7,419 nucleotides of DNA. Origin: Bacteroidales bacterium (GTDB lineage Bacteria > Bacteroidota > Bacteroidia > Bacteroidales > JAADGE01). Shown here piece by piece: positions 1 to 7,115 of this stretch (within the stretch, counting starts at the first letter, position 1; each line of letters opens with the position of its first letter). The stretch lies in assembly GCA_029934265.1 (NCBI GenBank), contig JAOZMN010000144.1, forward strand, positions 1 to 7,419, given 5' to 3'. The notes beneath the pieces were generated by a model. It did not search any database. It was not told the DNA's origin and saw only the letters and a program-made list of their open reading frames with translations. A program made the translations under genes and the position numbers.

Positions 1-1047
1 AATAAAAACAGTTTTTTGCTTATCGTCTTTAAAATCGGAAGCTTTTATAATCGGAGTTTTGTTTCCAAGATATTTTTTCAGTAATTCGGAAGCTGAAATA
101 TCAGTATTTTCGGGTTTGTCGGGAATTACAATTATCGGTTTGTTGGTTTTTAAATTAATTTGAGTAATATTCGGAGAAATTATTTGAGGCGTTGGAATTA
201 TCAGGTCTGTTTTTTTATATTTTTTATCGAAAAAAGGTTTTACTTTTTCCAAAGAAGTAAAATTCCATCGAGAATAATGAAAGTCTATATTATCGACATA
301 CATTGTGCCTCTGCCGAGTAATCCAAGCGAAATTTTGACATATTTGCAATTTGGAGGCATATCACCTTCCGAAAACGGGTAGTTATAAGTGCGTCCTCGC
401 ACATTTCCCCAGTCGAATTTATCTATGTAATAAAAGTTTGAAAATGCAAATCCTTTAAATCCGTTATCGACTTCCTTTCCGTAATATTCATAATAAATTC
501 CGGGCGACATTTCTTTTTTATTTTCATCGAAATAAGTAAGTCGAATATCTATATCTTTTGAAATTTTTGAACTTAATCGTTGTATGGCGGGGAAAATTCT
601 TTCCAAACGAATATCAAAACTAAAATAATAATTACCCGGAATAACTTCTATAAAGTCGCTGATAACTCCGTCCGGTTTGTTGTCTATTTCTTTTATGTCT
701 TTGAATTTTCGATGAATTTTTATTGAATGTTTGCCGTTAGATACGTCTTTTTTCGAGTACGATTTATATTCGGAACTCACCCATTCTACATTATTGCCGA
801 TTTTTTTCCACGCTTGAAGTTTAAAATCGTGCAAAAGTGTATCGTCTTTTGCACTTTGATTATTTAACACTCCTTTTTCAAAAGATGAATTAATTATCAG
901 ATTTCCTTTATTGAACTCTGTTATTCTTTCGCTGTAAGGAACGCTTAAAGTTTTCATGCTTGAGCGTTCGGTGTTTGCCGTTTTTTGAGAAAAAATACTA
1001 CCGGAAAATGCTGAAAGTAAAAAAATAATAAGCAAAAAATGTTTCAT
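1..1047 (-). CDS. Secreted carbohydrate-active protein, N-terminal part (possible GH20/GH84-type hexosaminidase)
   Basis: This reading frame has no stop from the ATG at 1047-1045 to the left edge, giving 349 codons without the C-terminus. Residues 1-20 form a typical signal peptide: a basic start, a hydrophobic core rich in Leu/Ile/Phe, and probable cleavage at IFS|Q. Residues about 47-258 look like a jelly-roll carbohydrate-binding module of the CBM4/9 type, with NLIINSSFEKG at the start, GKHSIKI in the middle and a closing MYVDNIDF strand. From about 282 (LIIPTPQ) through IIVIPDKPENTD and ASELLKKYLG it resembles the small alpha/beta domain that precedes the catalytic barrel in GH20, GH84 and GH67 enzymes. 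The barrel and its catalytic residues lie outside the window, so activity cannot be assigned. The start is 11 bases after the malQ stop on the same strand, which suggests co-transcription. The protein is expected in the periplasm or outside the cell. Coding and secretion are fairly certain; the enzyme family is an inference. Confidence 0.8.
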   Translation of the reverse strand, partial: MKHFLLIIFLLSAFSGSIFSQKTANTERSSMKTLSVPYSERITEFNKGNLIINSSFEKGVLNNQSAKDDTLLHDFKLQAWKKIGNNVEWVSSEYKSYSKKDVSNGKHSIKIHRKFKDIKEIDNKPDGVISDFIEVIPGNYYFSFDIRLERIFPAIQRLSSKISKDIDIRLTYFDENKKEMSPGIYYEYYGKEVDNGFKGFAFSNFYYIDKFDWGNVRGRTYNYPFSEGDMPPNCKYVKISLGLLGRGTMYVDNIDFHYSRWNFTSLEKVKPFFDKKYKKTDLIIPTPQIISPNITQINLKTNKPIIVIPDKPENTDISASELLKKYLGNKTPIIKASDFKDDKQKTVFI

Positions 1048-1058
1048 TTGAATGTAGT

Positions 1059-2552
1059 TTAAAAGTGAATGTTTATTTTGACAAAAGTATAAAATAATTT
1101 GTGTTTTTTAAGAAATTTACTCTGTTTATCTTTAATATCTGAAAATTGAAATCTCCATTCCCAATTATTTTCTGCCTTGCCCGGAGTATTCATTCGGGCA
1201 TGATTTCCAAGCTGTAAAACATCTTGCATCGGAACTATCGAAATATCGGCACAAGACGACCATGCAAGTCGAATTAAATCTTTTACTTTAGGATTTTGAT
1301 TAGCAGTATATTTACAAAGATGTTTTTTGCCTTTTTTGTTTAATGATTTCAACCATGATTTTGTGGTATCATTGTCGTGAGTGCCGGTATAGACTACCGT
1401 ATTTTGCTTGTAGCGATGCGGTAAAAAATCGTTTTGCTCGGCGGATTCAAAAGCAAATTGTAAAATTTTCATGCCGGGAAGCAAATATTTATCTCTTAAT
1501 TTTTCGACTTCCGGAGTTATAACTCCCAAATCTTCAGCAATTATTTTTATATCCGGCATTTGTTTAAATACTTCTTTAAGAAGTTTGTTGCCGGAAGCGG
1601 GAAGCCATTTTCCTTTTTCTGCCGTTTTTTCGCCCGCATCGACAGCCCAAAATTCCGATAAGCCTCTGAAATGGTCAATTCGCACATAATCATACATTTG
1701 AGCATTAAATTTTATACGTTTTATCCACCAATTTATAACTTCCTTTTCGTTATTTTGCCAATCGTATAAAGGATTACCCCAAAGTTGCCCTGTTTCACTG
1801 AAATAATCAGGGGGTACACCGGCAACTTTTTCCGGAAAATTATTTTTATCGAGCATAAAAATTTCCGGTTTTGACCATAAATCGACACTGTCGCCGGCAA
1901 CGTAAAGCGGTATATCGCCAATTATTTCTATTCCGGAATTATTTGCATATTTTTTAAGCTCATTCCATTGCTCGAAAAACATAAATTGTATGTATTTCCA
2001 AATTTTGATTTCGAGTTTTAATTTATCTTTAAATTCATTTAATGTTTTCTTTTTTCGTAAAAAAATATCTTTTCCAAATTCAAAAAACGATTTTTGTTTG
2101 TGTAAATCTTTTAAAGAAATAAAAAAAGCATAATCTTCTAACCAAAATTTATTTTTATTACAAAAAACATTAAACTCTTCAAGGTTTTCATTATTTAATG
2201 ATTTATATGCAATTTTTTTCAGTAAAGAAATTTTGAATTTCGATACTTCCGTATATGAAACTTTATCCGGTGGAAATTTTGTTTTTTTTACATTGTCTGA
2301 TTTCTCGATATAATCTGAAATGTCTATAAATAAAGGATTTCCTGCAAAAGCTGAATATGAAGAATAAGGTGAATTTCCGTATCCGGTATGTCCGAGTGGT
2401 AAAACTTGCCATAGGCTTTGTTTCGTTTCTTTAAGAAAATCTATAAATTTATATGCTTCTTTTCCGAATGTTCCTATTCCGAATTTGTCCGGCAATGAAC
2501 TTATATGCAGTAAAATACCGCTTTTTCTTTTGTATTGATTTATTTTTGACAT
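1059..2552 (-). CDS. malQ: 4-alpha-glucanotransferase (amylomaltase, GH77)
   Basis: Cytosolic disproportionating enzyme that transfers alpha-1,4-glucan segments between malto-oligosaccharides and releases glucose, used in maltodextrin and glycogen breakdown. The 497 residues match the usual length of bacterial GH77 enzymes of the compact amylomaltase type (about 500). The N-terminus carries the family signature GILLHISSLP (12-21), followed by WQVLPLGHTGYGNSPYSS (48-65). The catalytic set is complete: R291 and nucleophile D293 in RIDHFRG, acid/base E340 in IIAEDLG, and H392/D393 in YTGTHDND. There is no signal peptide and no extra N-terminal CBM20-type domain. The start at 2552 gives a natural N-terminus just before the first conserved block; its leader is A/T-rich with no Shine-Dalgarno sequence, as is usual in Bacteroidota. 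It is divergent from the branching-enzyme gene and followed after 11 bases by a secreted-protein gene. I found no convincing TAnnTTTG promoter box in its upstream spacer. Confidence 0.97.
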   Translation of the reverse strand: MSKINQYKRKSGILLHISSLPDKFGIGTFGKEAYKFIDFLKETKQSLWQVLPLGHTGYGNSPYSSYSAFAGNPLFIDISDYIEKSDNVKKTKFPPDKVSYTEVSKFKISLLKKIAYKSLNNENLEEFNVFCNKNKFWLEDYAFFISLKDLHKQKSFFEFGKDIFLRKKKTLNEFKDKLKLEIKIWKYIQFMFFEQWNELKKYANNSGIEIIGDIPLYVAGDSVDLWSKPEIFMLDKNNFPEKVAGVPPDYFSETGQLWGNPLYDWQNNEKEVINWWIKRIKFNAQMYDYVRIDHFRGLSEFWAVDAGEKTAEKGKWLPASGNKLLKEVFKQMPDIKIIAEDLGVITPEVEKLRDKYLLPGMKILQFAFESAEQNDFLPHRYKQNTVVYTGTHDNDTTKSWLKSLNKKGKKHLCKYTANQNPKVKDLIRLAWSSCADISIVPMQDVLQLGNHARMNTPGKAENNWEWRFQFSDIKDKQSKFLKKHKLFYTFVKINIHF

Positions 2553-2566
2553 TTATATTGTCTATT

Positions 2567-2590
2567 TTTGTAGGGTCTTCGACCTTTTTT
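2567..2590 (+). repeat. Palindromic repeat, family 1, copy 1
   Basis: The core GGTC-TTC-GACC (2574-2584) forms a 4-bp stem, or 5 bp with an outer G-T pair, and is followed by six T's. It begins TTTGTA like copy 2 and matches it over about 24 bases with a one-base gap, so the two are direct repeats roughly 50 bases apart. It lies about 20 bases before the malQ start codon, so it is probably in the malQ leader. In the plus direction, stem plus T-run resembles a weak terminator, but no plus-strand gene ends here. Confidence 0.7.
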
Positions 2591-2622
2591 ATATTGTTTA
2601 CGCACTTGTGTGAAATTTGTAT

Positions 2623-2780
2623 AAGGTCTCCGACCTTTTTAATTAGGCAAGTACGTATTTGTAAAAATCTAATAATCAAGTTATTATATAAACATTTTTC
2701 AGTATTTGTAATATTATACGATTTTAAATATCAATATATTATATTCTTTGCTTTGCATTATTAAGCAGGTCGAAGACCTT
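2623..2780. repeat. REPIN/MITE-like element, family 1 (palindromic copies 2 and 3 as inverted ends)
   Basis: A 158-base AT-rich segment bounded by inverted arms. The left arm, 2623-2645, begins AAGGTCTCCGACCT; the right arm, 2758-2780, read on the minus strand begins AAGGTCTTCGACCT. The arms agree at 19 of 23 positions by eye, and the match continues beyond the palindromic core into TTAAT. Each arm is itself a hairpin of 5-6 bp with a 3-base loop (TCC or GAA). The interior has no open reading frame of note. Two inverted palindromes around a short spacer is the layout of REPINs and of non-autonomous elements moved by REP-associated (IS200-like) transposases; no such transposase is visible here. 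The right arm ends 11 bases before the branching-enzyme start codon, so it probably lies in that mRNA leader. Confidence 0.6.
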
Positions 2781-2791
2781 AATTTTAAAAA

Positions 2792-4774
2792 ATGAAGTCT
2801 CCAAAAATAGTAAAAAACGATGTTTATCTTGAAGAATTTTCTAAAAAAATTTCAGACAGAATACTTTCTTCAATAACGAAGGGCTTAGAGCTGTGTAAAG
2901 GCAAGAAGTTGCTTGATTTTGCGAATGCTCATTTATTTTTTGGTTTGCACAGGACGGAAAATTTTTGGGTTTACAAAGATTGGCTTCCCGCAGCGGATAA
3001 AGTATATTTAATCGGTGGTTTTTCCGACTGGAAAGCCCAAGAAAAATATGAATTGTCGAAAGAAAAAAATGGAATTTTCACTTTAAATATTTCATTTAAA
3101 GATTTAAAACATAAAGATTTATATAAATTGCTTGTCGTTTCGGGAAATGAAACTTTTGAGCGGATACCGGCTTATGCAAATCGTGTTGTTCAAGATGAGG
3201 ATACTAAAGTTTTCAGTACGCAAGTTTGGTCGCCTACAGAAAAATTTGTATTCAAAAATAAAGCTCCGAAACGGAAAAATTCTATCTTAATATACGAAGC
3301 ACATATTGGAATGTCGTCAGAAAGGGAGCAAGTTGCAAGTTTTAATGAATTTCGTAAAAATGTGTTGCCGGATATTGCTAAATCCGGATATGATACAATT
3401 CAGCTTATGGCAATTCAGGAACACCCTTATTACGGCTCGTTCGGTTATCATGTTTCGAGTTTTTTTGCAGTTTCTTCACGTTTCGGTACACCGGAAGATT
3501 TGAAATTACTTATTGATGAGGCTCATGGTTTGGGTTTACGAGTTATAATGGATATTGTTCATTCTCATGCTGTTAGAAACGAAATTGAAGGTTTGTCAAA
3601 ATACGACGGTACGGAATTTCAATATTTTCATCAAGGAGAACGAGGTTTGCACTCGGCATGGGATTCTCGATGTTTTGATTACGGCAAGAATGAAGTTTTG
3701 CATTTTTTATTGTCGAATTGTAAATTTTGGTTGGAAGAATATAACTTCGATGGTTTTCGTTTCGACGGTGTTACAAGTATGTTGTTTCATAATCACGGTT
3801 TGGGAAGTGATTTTAACGGATATGCAGATTATTTCGGTGATAATACAGATAAAGATGCAGAAATTTATTTGTCGCTGGCAAATAAATTGATACATGATGT
3901 TAATCCGGAAGCTGTTACGATTGCTGAAGATATGAGTGGCATGCCCGGGTTGGCAAGTCCGCTTGCCGACGGCGGTTACGGTTTTGATTTTAGACTGGCA
4001 ATGGGTGTGCCTGATTTTTGGATAAAATCCGTAAAGGAAATAAAAGACGAGAATTGGCATGTCGGAGATATTTTTCACCGTTTGACGGATAAACGTAAAG
4101 ATGAAAAAGTTATTTCTTACGCAGAATCGCATGATCAAGCACTTGTGGGAGATAAAACTCTTATAATGAGACTTGTCGGTAAGGATATTTATGATGCAAT
4201 GTTGGTCGAAAATAAAAATTTGAATGTAGAACGTGCAATTTCTTTACATAAAATTATCCGTTTGCTTACCGTTTCGACAGCCGGAGACGGATATTTGAAT
4301 TTTATGGGCAATGAATTTGCTCACCCTGAATGGATAGATTTTCCGAGAGCCGGCAATAATTGGTCGTACAAATATGCAAGAAGGCAATGGAATTTAAGAG
4401 ATGATAATTCTTTGGTTTACAGCTTTCTGAATAGTTTTGATAAAGCAATGATTTCAGTAATAAATAAATACAGCGTTCTTGAAAGTGAAAAAGCCTTTAC
4501 TTTGGTACAGCATACTTACGACCAAATTTTGATATTCAAAAGAGCATCGCTTATTTTTGTTTTCAATCTTAATCCGTTCAAATCATTTGAAGATTATGAG
4601 TTTGAAACAGATAAAGCTTCTTATAAAATAATTTTAAATTCCGATTCCGAAAAATTTTTGGGGCACGACAGAATTGACGAGAGTATGATTTACAATACTT
4701 ATCCGAAAGGAAATAAAAACTTTTTGAAGTTGTATATTCCAAGCAGAACCGGTTTTGTTTTGGCGGAAAAATAA
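2792..4774 (+). CDS. glgB: 1,4-alpha-glucan branching enzyme, eukaryote-like type (GH13)
   Basis: Creates alpha-1,6 branches in glycogen by cutting an alpha-1,4 chain and re-attaching it; cytosolic. At 660 residues it has an N-terminal helical segment (8-35), a CBM48-type module (about 55-145, with WLPAADKVYLIGGFSDW), a GH13 barrel (about 165-520) and a C-terminal beta domain ending TGFVLAEK. Catalytic regions are intact: region I DIVHSHA (D254, H257, H259), region II GFRFDGV with nucleophile D325, region III IAED with acid/base E379, and region IV SHD (H447, D448). The segment IQLMAIQEHPYYGSFGYHV and the N-terminal layout resemble animal and yeast branching enzymes (GH13_8) more than the longer E. 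coli GlgB type. The ATG at 2792 directly precedes the conserved N-terminal helix; its leader is A-rich, with a palindrome ending at 2779. It is divergent from malQ. Its last eight codons and stop lie within a terminator hairpin. Confidence 0.96.
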   Translation: MKSPKIVKNDVYLEEFSKKISDRILSSITKGLELCKGKKLLDFANAHLFFGLHRTENFWVYKDWLPAADKVYLIGGFSDWKAQEKYELSKEKNGIFTLNISFKDLKHKDLYKLLVVSGNETFERIPAYANRVVQDEDTKVFSTQVWSPTEKFVFKNKAPKRKNSILIYEAHIGMSSEREQVASFNEFRKNVLPDIAKSGYDTIQLMAIQEHPYYGSFGYHVSSFFAVSSRFGTPEDLKLLIDEAHGLGLRVIMDIVHSHAVRNEIEGLSKYDGTEFQYFHQGERGLHSAWDSRCFDYGKNEVLHFLLSNCKFWLEEYNFDGFRFDGVTSMLFHNHGLGSDFNGYADYFGDNTDKDAEIYLSLANKLIHDVNPEAVTIAEDMSGMPGLASPLADGGYGFDFRLAMGVPDFWIKSVKEIKDENWHVGDIFHRLTDKRKDEKVISYAESHDQALVGDKTLIMRLVGKDIYDAMLVENKNLNVERAISLHKIIRLLTVSTAGDGYLNFMGNEFAHPEWIDFPRAGNNWSYKYARRQWNLRDDNSLVYSFLNSFDKAMISVINKYSVLESEKAFTLVQHTYDQILIFKRASLIFVFNLNPFKSFEDYEFETDKASYKIILNSDSEKFLGHDRIDESMIYNTYPKGNKNFLKLYIPSRTGFVLAEK

Positions 4775-4781
4775 AACCGGT
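4748..4781. terminator. Hairpin terminator overlapping the glgB stop, between convergent genes
   Basis: ACCGGTTTT at 4748-4756 pairs with AAAACCGGT at 4773-4781. The stem continues inward (4757-4761 with 4768-4772, one G-T pair) to about 14 bp around a 6-base GGCGGA loop. T-rich sequence (ATTTTACTGTTTT) follows on the plus strand. The 5' arm is made of the final glgB codons and the stop codon TAA (4772-4774) sits in the 3' arm. The minus-strand gene stops at 4785-4787, four bases beyond the stem, so a single structure probably serves both transcripts. The T-run is better in the plus direction; termination of the minus transcript is less certain. Confidence 0.75.
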
Positions 4782-4784
4782 ATT

Positions 4785-6158
4785 TTACTGTTTTAATTCA
4801 ATGAGTTCCAACTTATCGAAAGCGACAGTGTGTTTGTCGCAAACTCGAAGTGCCATTCTTTCCAATGCTCTCTTATACAGATAATTTCTGTTTACTTTGT
4901 CTATGAGTATGTTGTTTATTTTTAGAGTTACCTTTCTTTTTTCAACTTTTATTTGAATTTGAATAGAGTTGTTTGTCTTTCTAAATTCTTTATAATTACC
5001 TTTGTAGGTATATTTACCTGAATTATTTACCAGTAATCTTGCCGTTTTGTTGTCTTTTATTTCAAATGCAAAATAATTGTCTGAATCATATATCAACATA
5101 AATCCGTAGTTACATTTGCATTTTTCTTTGCTTAGAGATATTGCATCAAGTTTTATCTCGAACTCTTTGTTTGTAAATTTTTCCGGTATCCAATTTTTTG
5201 CCCAGTAACAATAATCGGTTTTATTTGTAGTGATTAAATATTTTCCGTCTTTAAATTCCGATTTTTTCTTAAAGTCTTTTTTTATTTTCCAGTCTTCCGG
5301 GCTTTGTTCGAAATTACTGTCATAAATTATTTTTTTGTTGTCCGAGTTAGTTATTTTGATATAATTATATGCTACTTTTTGTGTCCCGACTACGGCAAGA
5401 GAAAACATTTTCGGTTTTATGTCGAGAAAATCTCCTGATACTGCTTTTTCATCGTTTATAAAATAATCAAAATTATTAGCTTTTACTACAATTTTGATTA
5501 TATTATATTCCTTATTTTCTTTTTTAATATTAGAGTTATTATTCCAAGAAGTATTTGTTTTCCAATCATTTTCAATTTTTGTTCCGTAACGATAATTTTT
5601 ATCTGCCCGTATAAAAAAATATGTCAAAGTATTTTCATTTTCGCCAATGTGCATTCCGAATCCCTCTGTATGCTCGCCATCTATTCTTTGGAATTTTGCT
5701 TCGATAACAAAGTTTTGTGGAAATTCAAATGTATGATTAATATATTTTACCGTTCCATCGTCTTCAACTGATTCTATTACATATTCATTATTTTCGTAAT
5801 AAGTTTGAGATAATTTTGTATCGGTAAATTCCCAACCGTTTGAATTATCGTTAAAATCTTCGGTAAATGTAATTGGAGGAATTTCTTCTTTAAGAGCAAT
5901 CGGAATTATTATCACGGCAAGCAGAACCAAAACGGAACCGATAATTATAGTAATTTTTCGTTTTTTTCTTTGTTTTTCACGAACTTCAATTACCACATCT
6001 CTGTATATTTTATCGACTTCATTTTTTGATAATGCCGTCATTTCGGCAAGTGCTTCTTTTGTGGAATTATGCACTTCTTTTTCTTCAAGATGTCTGTCTT
6101 TTTCAATAACTCTGTCTTTTAAGAGTTCAAGAATTTCTTTATCTTTTTTGTGTCCCAT
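4785..6158 (-). CDS. Single-pass membrane protein with two tandem jelly-roll (LamG/DUF1080-like) domains
   Basis: A 457-residue protein of unknown function. Residues 1-66 are highly charged and helical, including LSKNEVDKIYRDVVIEV, and end in a basic cluster (KQRKKRK, 62-68). Residues 69-89 form one transmembrane helix. By the positive-inside rule the N-terminus is cytoplasmic and residues 90-457 are outside. The outer part appears internally duplicated. Domain 1 (about 97-272) and domain 2 (about 277-455) share the same order of elements: FNDNSNGWEF against FEQSPEDWKI, YENNEYVIES against FKDGKYLITT, GFGMHIG against GFMLIYD, and a closing strand ANNFDYFINDEKA against KRKVTLKINNILI. This pattern fits concanavalin-like sugar or protein-binding folds. 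No catalytic motif is evident. C317, C347, C349 and C440 occur only in domain 2 and could form disulfides. It ends 10 bases from glgB but in the convergent direction, so no functional link is implied. The leader ATTACAAGAA has no clear Shine-Dalgarno sequence. Confidence 0.88.
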   Translation of the reverse strand: MGHKKDKEILELLKDRVIEKDRHLEEKEVHNSTKEALAEMTALSKNEVDKIYRDVVIEVREKQRKKRKITIIIGSVLVLLAVIIIPIALKEEIPPITFTEDFNDNSNGWEFTDTKLSQTYYENNEYVIESVEDDGTVKYINHTFEFPQNFVIEAKFQRIDGEHTEGFGMHIGENENTLTYFFIRADKNYRYGTKIENDWKTNTSWNNNSNIKKENKEYNIIKIVVKANNFDYFINDEKAVSGDFLDIKPKMFSLAVVGTQKVAYNYIKITNSDNKKIIYDSNFEQSPEDWKIKKDFKKKSEFKDGKYLITTNKTDYCYWAKNWIPEKFTNKEFEIKLDAISLSKEKCKCNYGFMLIYDSDNYFAFEIKDNKTARLLVNNSGKYTYKGNYKEFRKTNNSIQIQIKVEKRKVTLKINNILIDKVNRNYLYKRALERMALRVCDKHTVAFDKLELIELKQ

Positions 6159-6203
6159 TTCTTGTAATTTAAAAAATTTTTTTTCTGAAATGTTAGATGT
6201 TTT

Positions 6204-6219
6204 ACAGATATTTATCTGT
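6204..6219. other. Small perfect hairpin in the leader of the 4785-6158 gene
   Basis: ACAGAT (6204-6209) and ATCTGT (6214-6219) form a perfect 6-bp stem around ATTT. It lies about 45-60 bases upstream of the start codon at 6158. It could be an operator-like dyad or an RNA hairpin in the leader; a six-base dyad in AT-rich DNA may also be chance. Confidence 0.3.
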
Positions 6220-6253
6220 GAGTTCAGTCTAAAAAGTATATTTTTTCATAATC

Positions 6254-6335
6254 AGACCCTTAGGGTTTTAAGTAAAAAGCTGTAAATTAGATATTTAAAC
6301 TTGTTGAATTTTATTAAATCAAACCCTAAGGGTCT
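6254..6335 (-). repeat. REPIN/MITE-like element, family 2, copy A
   Basis: An 82-base element bounded by perfect 15-base inverted arms: AGACCCTTAGGGTTT (6254-6268) and AAACCCTAAGGGTCT (6321-6335). Each arm is itself nearly palindromic (ACCCT/AGGGT). Read on the minus strand, it aligns without gaps to copy B (7116-7197) at 62 of 82 positions. The similarity continues past both arms, to about 6231 on one side and about 6350 on the other (85 of 110 identical over the clearest part). That outer limit reaches the stop codon of the barrel gene. It fills much of the 190-base gap between two minus-strand genes. The arm followed by CTTTTT at 6334-6339 could act as a weak plus-direction terminator, but no plus-strand gene is nearby. 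Confidence 0.8.
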
Positions 6336-6348
6336 TTTTATACCGAAC

Positions 6349-7095
6349 TCATCTATGTAATCTTAGTCTTTTTTTTACTCGAAAGTATGTATATTTGAAT
6401 TTATTTTTAAAACTTGAATTTCTGCCGTTTGTATATGTTCTCATTTGCGGACGATTGATTTGATATATCATACTTACAGTAAATGTGTTATATCTAATTT
6501 CTCTAATATCTCTTCCTCTGTAAAGATTCTGTAAACTTGTATAAAATTTACCTGTAATCATTACTCCCATTAATTTTACTCCTCCTCCGACAATAAAACC
6601 GTAATTTAATCTGTGCGGGTCGAAATTATAATAATTTTTCGGCTCAACTTTCAAATTATTTATTCGGGCATACATAGTTCTTTTTTTTTGAGCCAAAAAC
6701 TCAAACTCTGCTCCGACTCCGGCAAAAGAACTCAAAAAATCATCACCCTGCCGGAGGTTAAAATATATAGGAAGAGTAAAGTAGTTATTTTTTTCGTAAA
6801 TATTTATTTGACTGTTGTCTAAATAGGGTAGTGGCTCAATTATTTTCACTCCTCGCTGAACAAATCCGGGTTCTAACCATATTGAAGAGTAATCGGTAAG
6901 TGCGTATTCATAATACGCTCCAACATCAAGCAACCACGGGGTAATTGCATGAGCCGGCTTGTCGGGGCCGGCAAATAAGGAATAGTTTGTTCCGAGTTTT
7001 ACTCCATAGCGGATAAAATTTTGAGCATTAGAATTAGATGACTCGATAAGTATGAAAATTATGCCTAATAATATTTTAATAAGTTTTGATTTCAT
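6349..7095 (-). CDS. Outer-membrane beta-barrel protein, PorT-like family
   Basis: A 248-residue protein with a signal peptide (1-24, hydrophobic IKILLGIIFILI, cleavage after NSNA before Q25). The mature part is made of alternating-hydrophobicity beta strands joined by polar turns, starting with FIRYGVKLGTNYSLF. It includes WLLDVGAYYEYAL, IWLEPGFVQRGVKI, YFTLPIYFNL, FAGVGAEFEFLA, YGFIVGGGVKLMGVMITGKFYT and TFTVSMIYQINR (about 203-214). This is the pattern of the small 8-stranded OMP_b-brl_2/PorT-like barrels common in Bacteroidota. Its exact role is not readable; it need not be the PorT of type IX secretion. After the last strand it carries a 34-residue tail rich in Lys/Arg, ending VKKRLRLHR, which is unusual because such proteins normally end in or near the final strand. 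The gene stands alone, framed by inverted copies of a repeat. The start at 7095 places the signal peptide correctly and has no Shine-Dalgarno sequence. Confidence 0.9.
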   Translation of the reverse strand: MKSKLIKILLGIIFILIESSNSNAQNFIRYGVKLGTNYSLFAGPDKPAHAITPWLLDVGAYYEYALTDYSSIWLEPGFVQRGVKIIEPLPYLDNSQINIYEKNNYFTLPIYFNLRQGDDFLSSFAGVGAEFEFLAQKKRTMYARINNLKVEPKNYYNFDPHRLNYGFIVGGGVKLMGVMITGKFYTSLQNLYRGRDIREIRYNTFTVSMIYQINRPQMRTYTNGRNSSFKNKFKYTYFRVKKRLRLHR

Positions 7096-7115
7096 ACTTT
7101 AAGTTCAGTATAAGA

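Noticed and set aside
2740..2756. TATTCTTTG and nearby TTTG motifs as a glgB promoter.
   Set aside because: The -7 consensus needs two bases between TA and TTTG; here there are three, and no suitably spaced -33 element stands out in this AT-rich stretch.
2453..2764. Plus-strand 103-codon open frame overlapping the start of malQ and the spacer.
   Set aside because: It is antisense to the conserved N-terminus of malQ, rich in Phe/Leu/Ile as expected from AT-rich DNA, and crosses the palindromic repeats. No family resemblance.
3707..4138. Minus-strand 143-codon open frame inside the branching-enzyme gene.
   Set aside because: It is fully antisense to the catalytic blocks of the branching enzyme, whose conservation explains the sequence.
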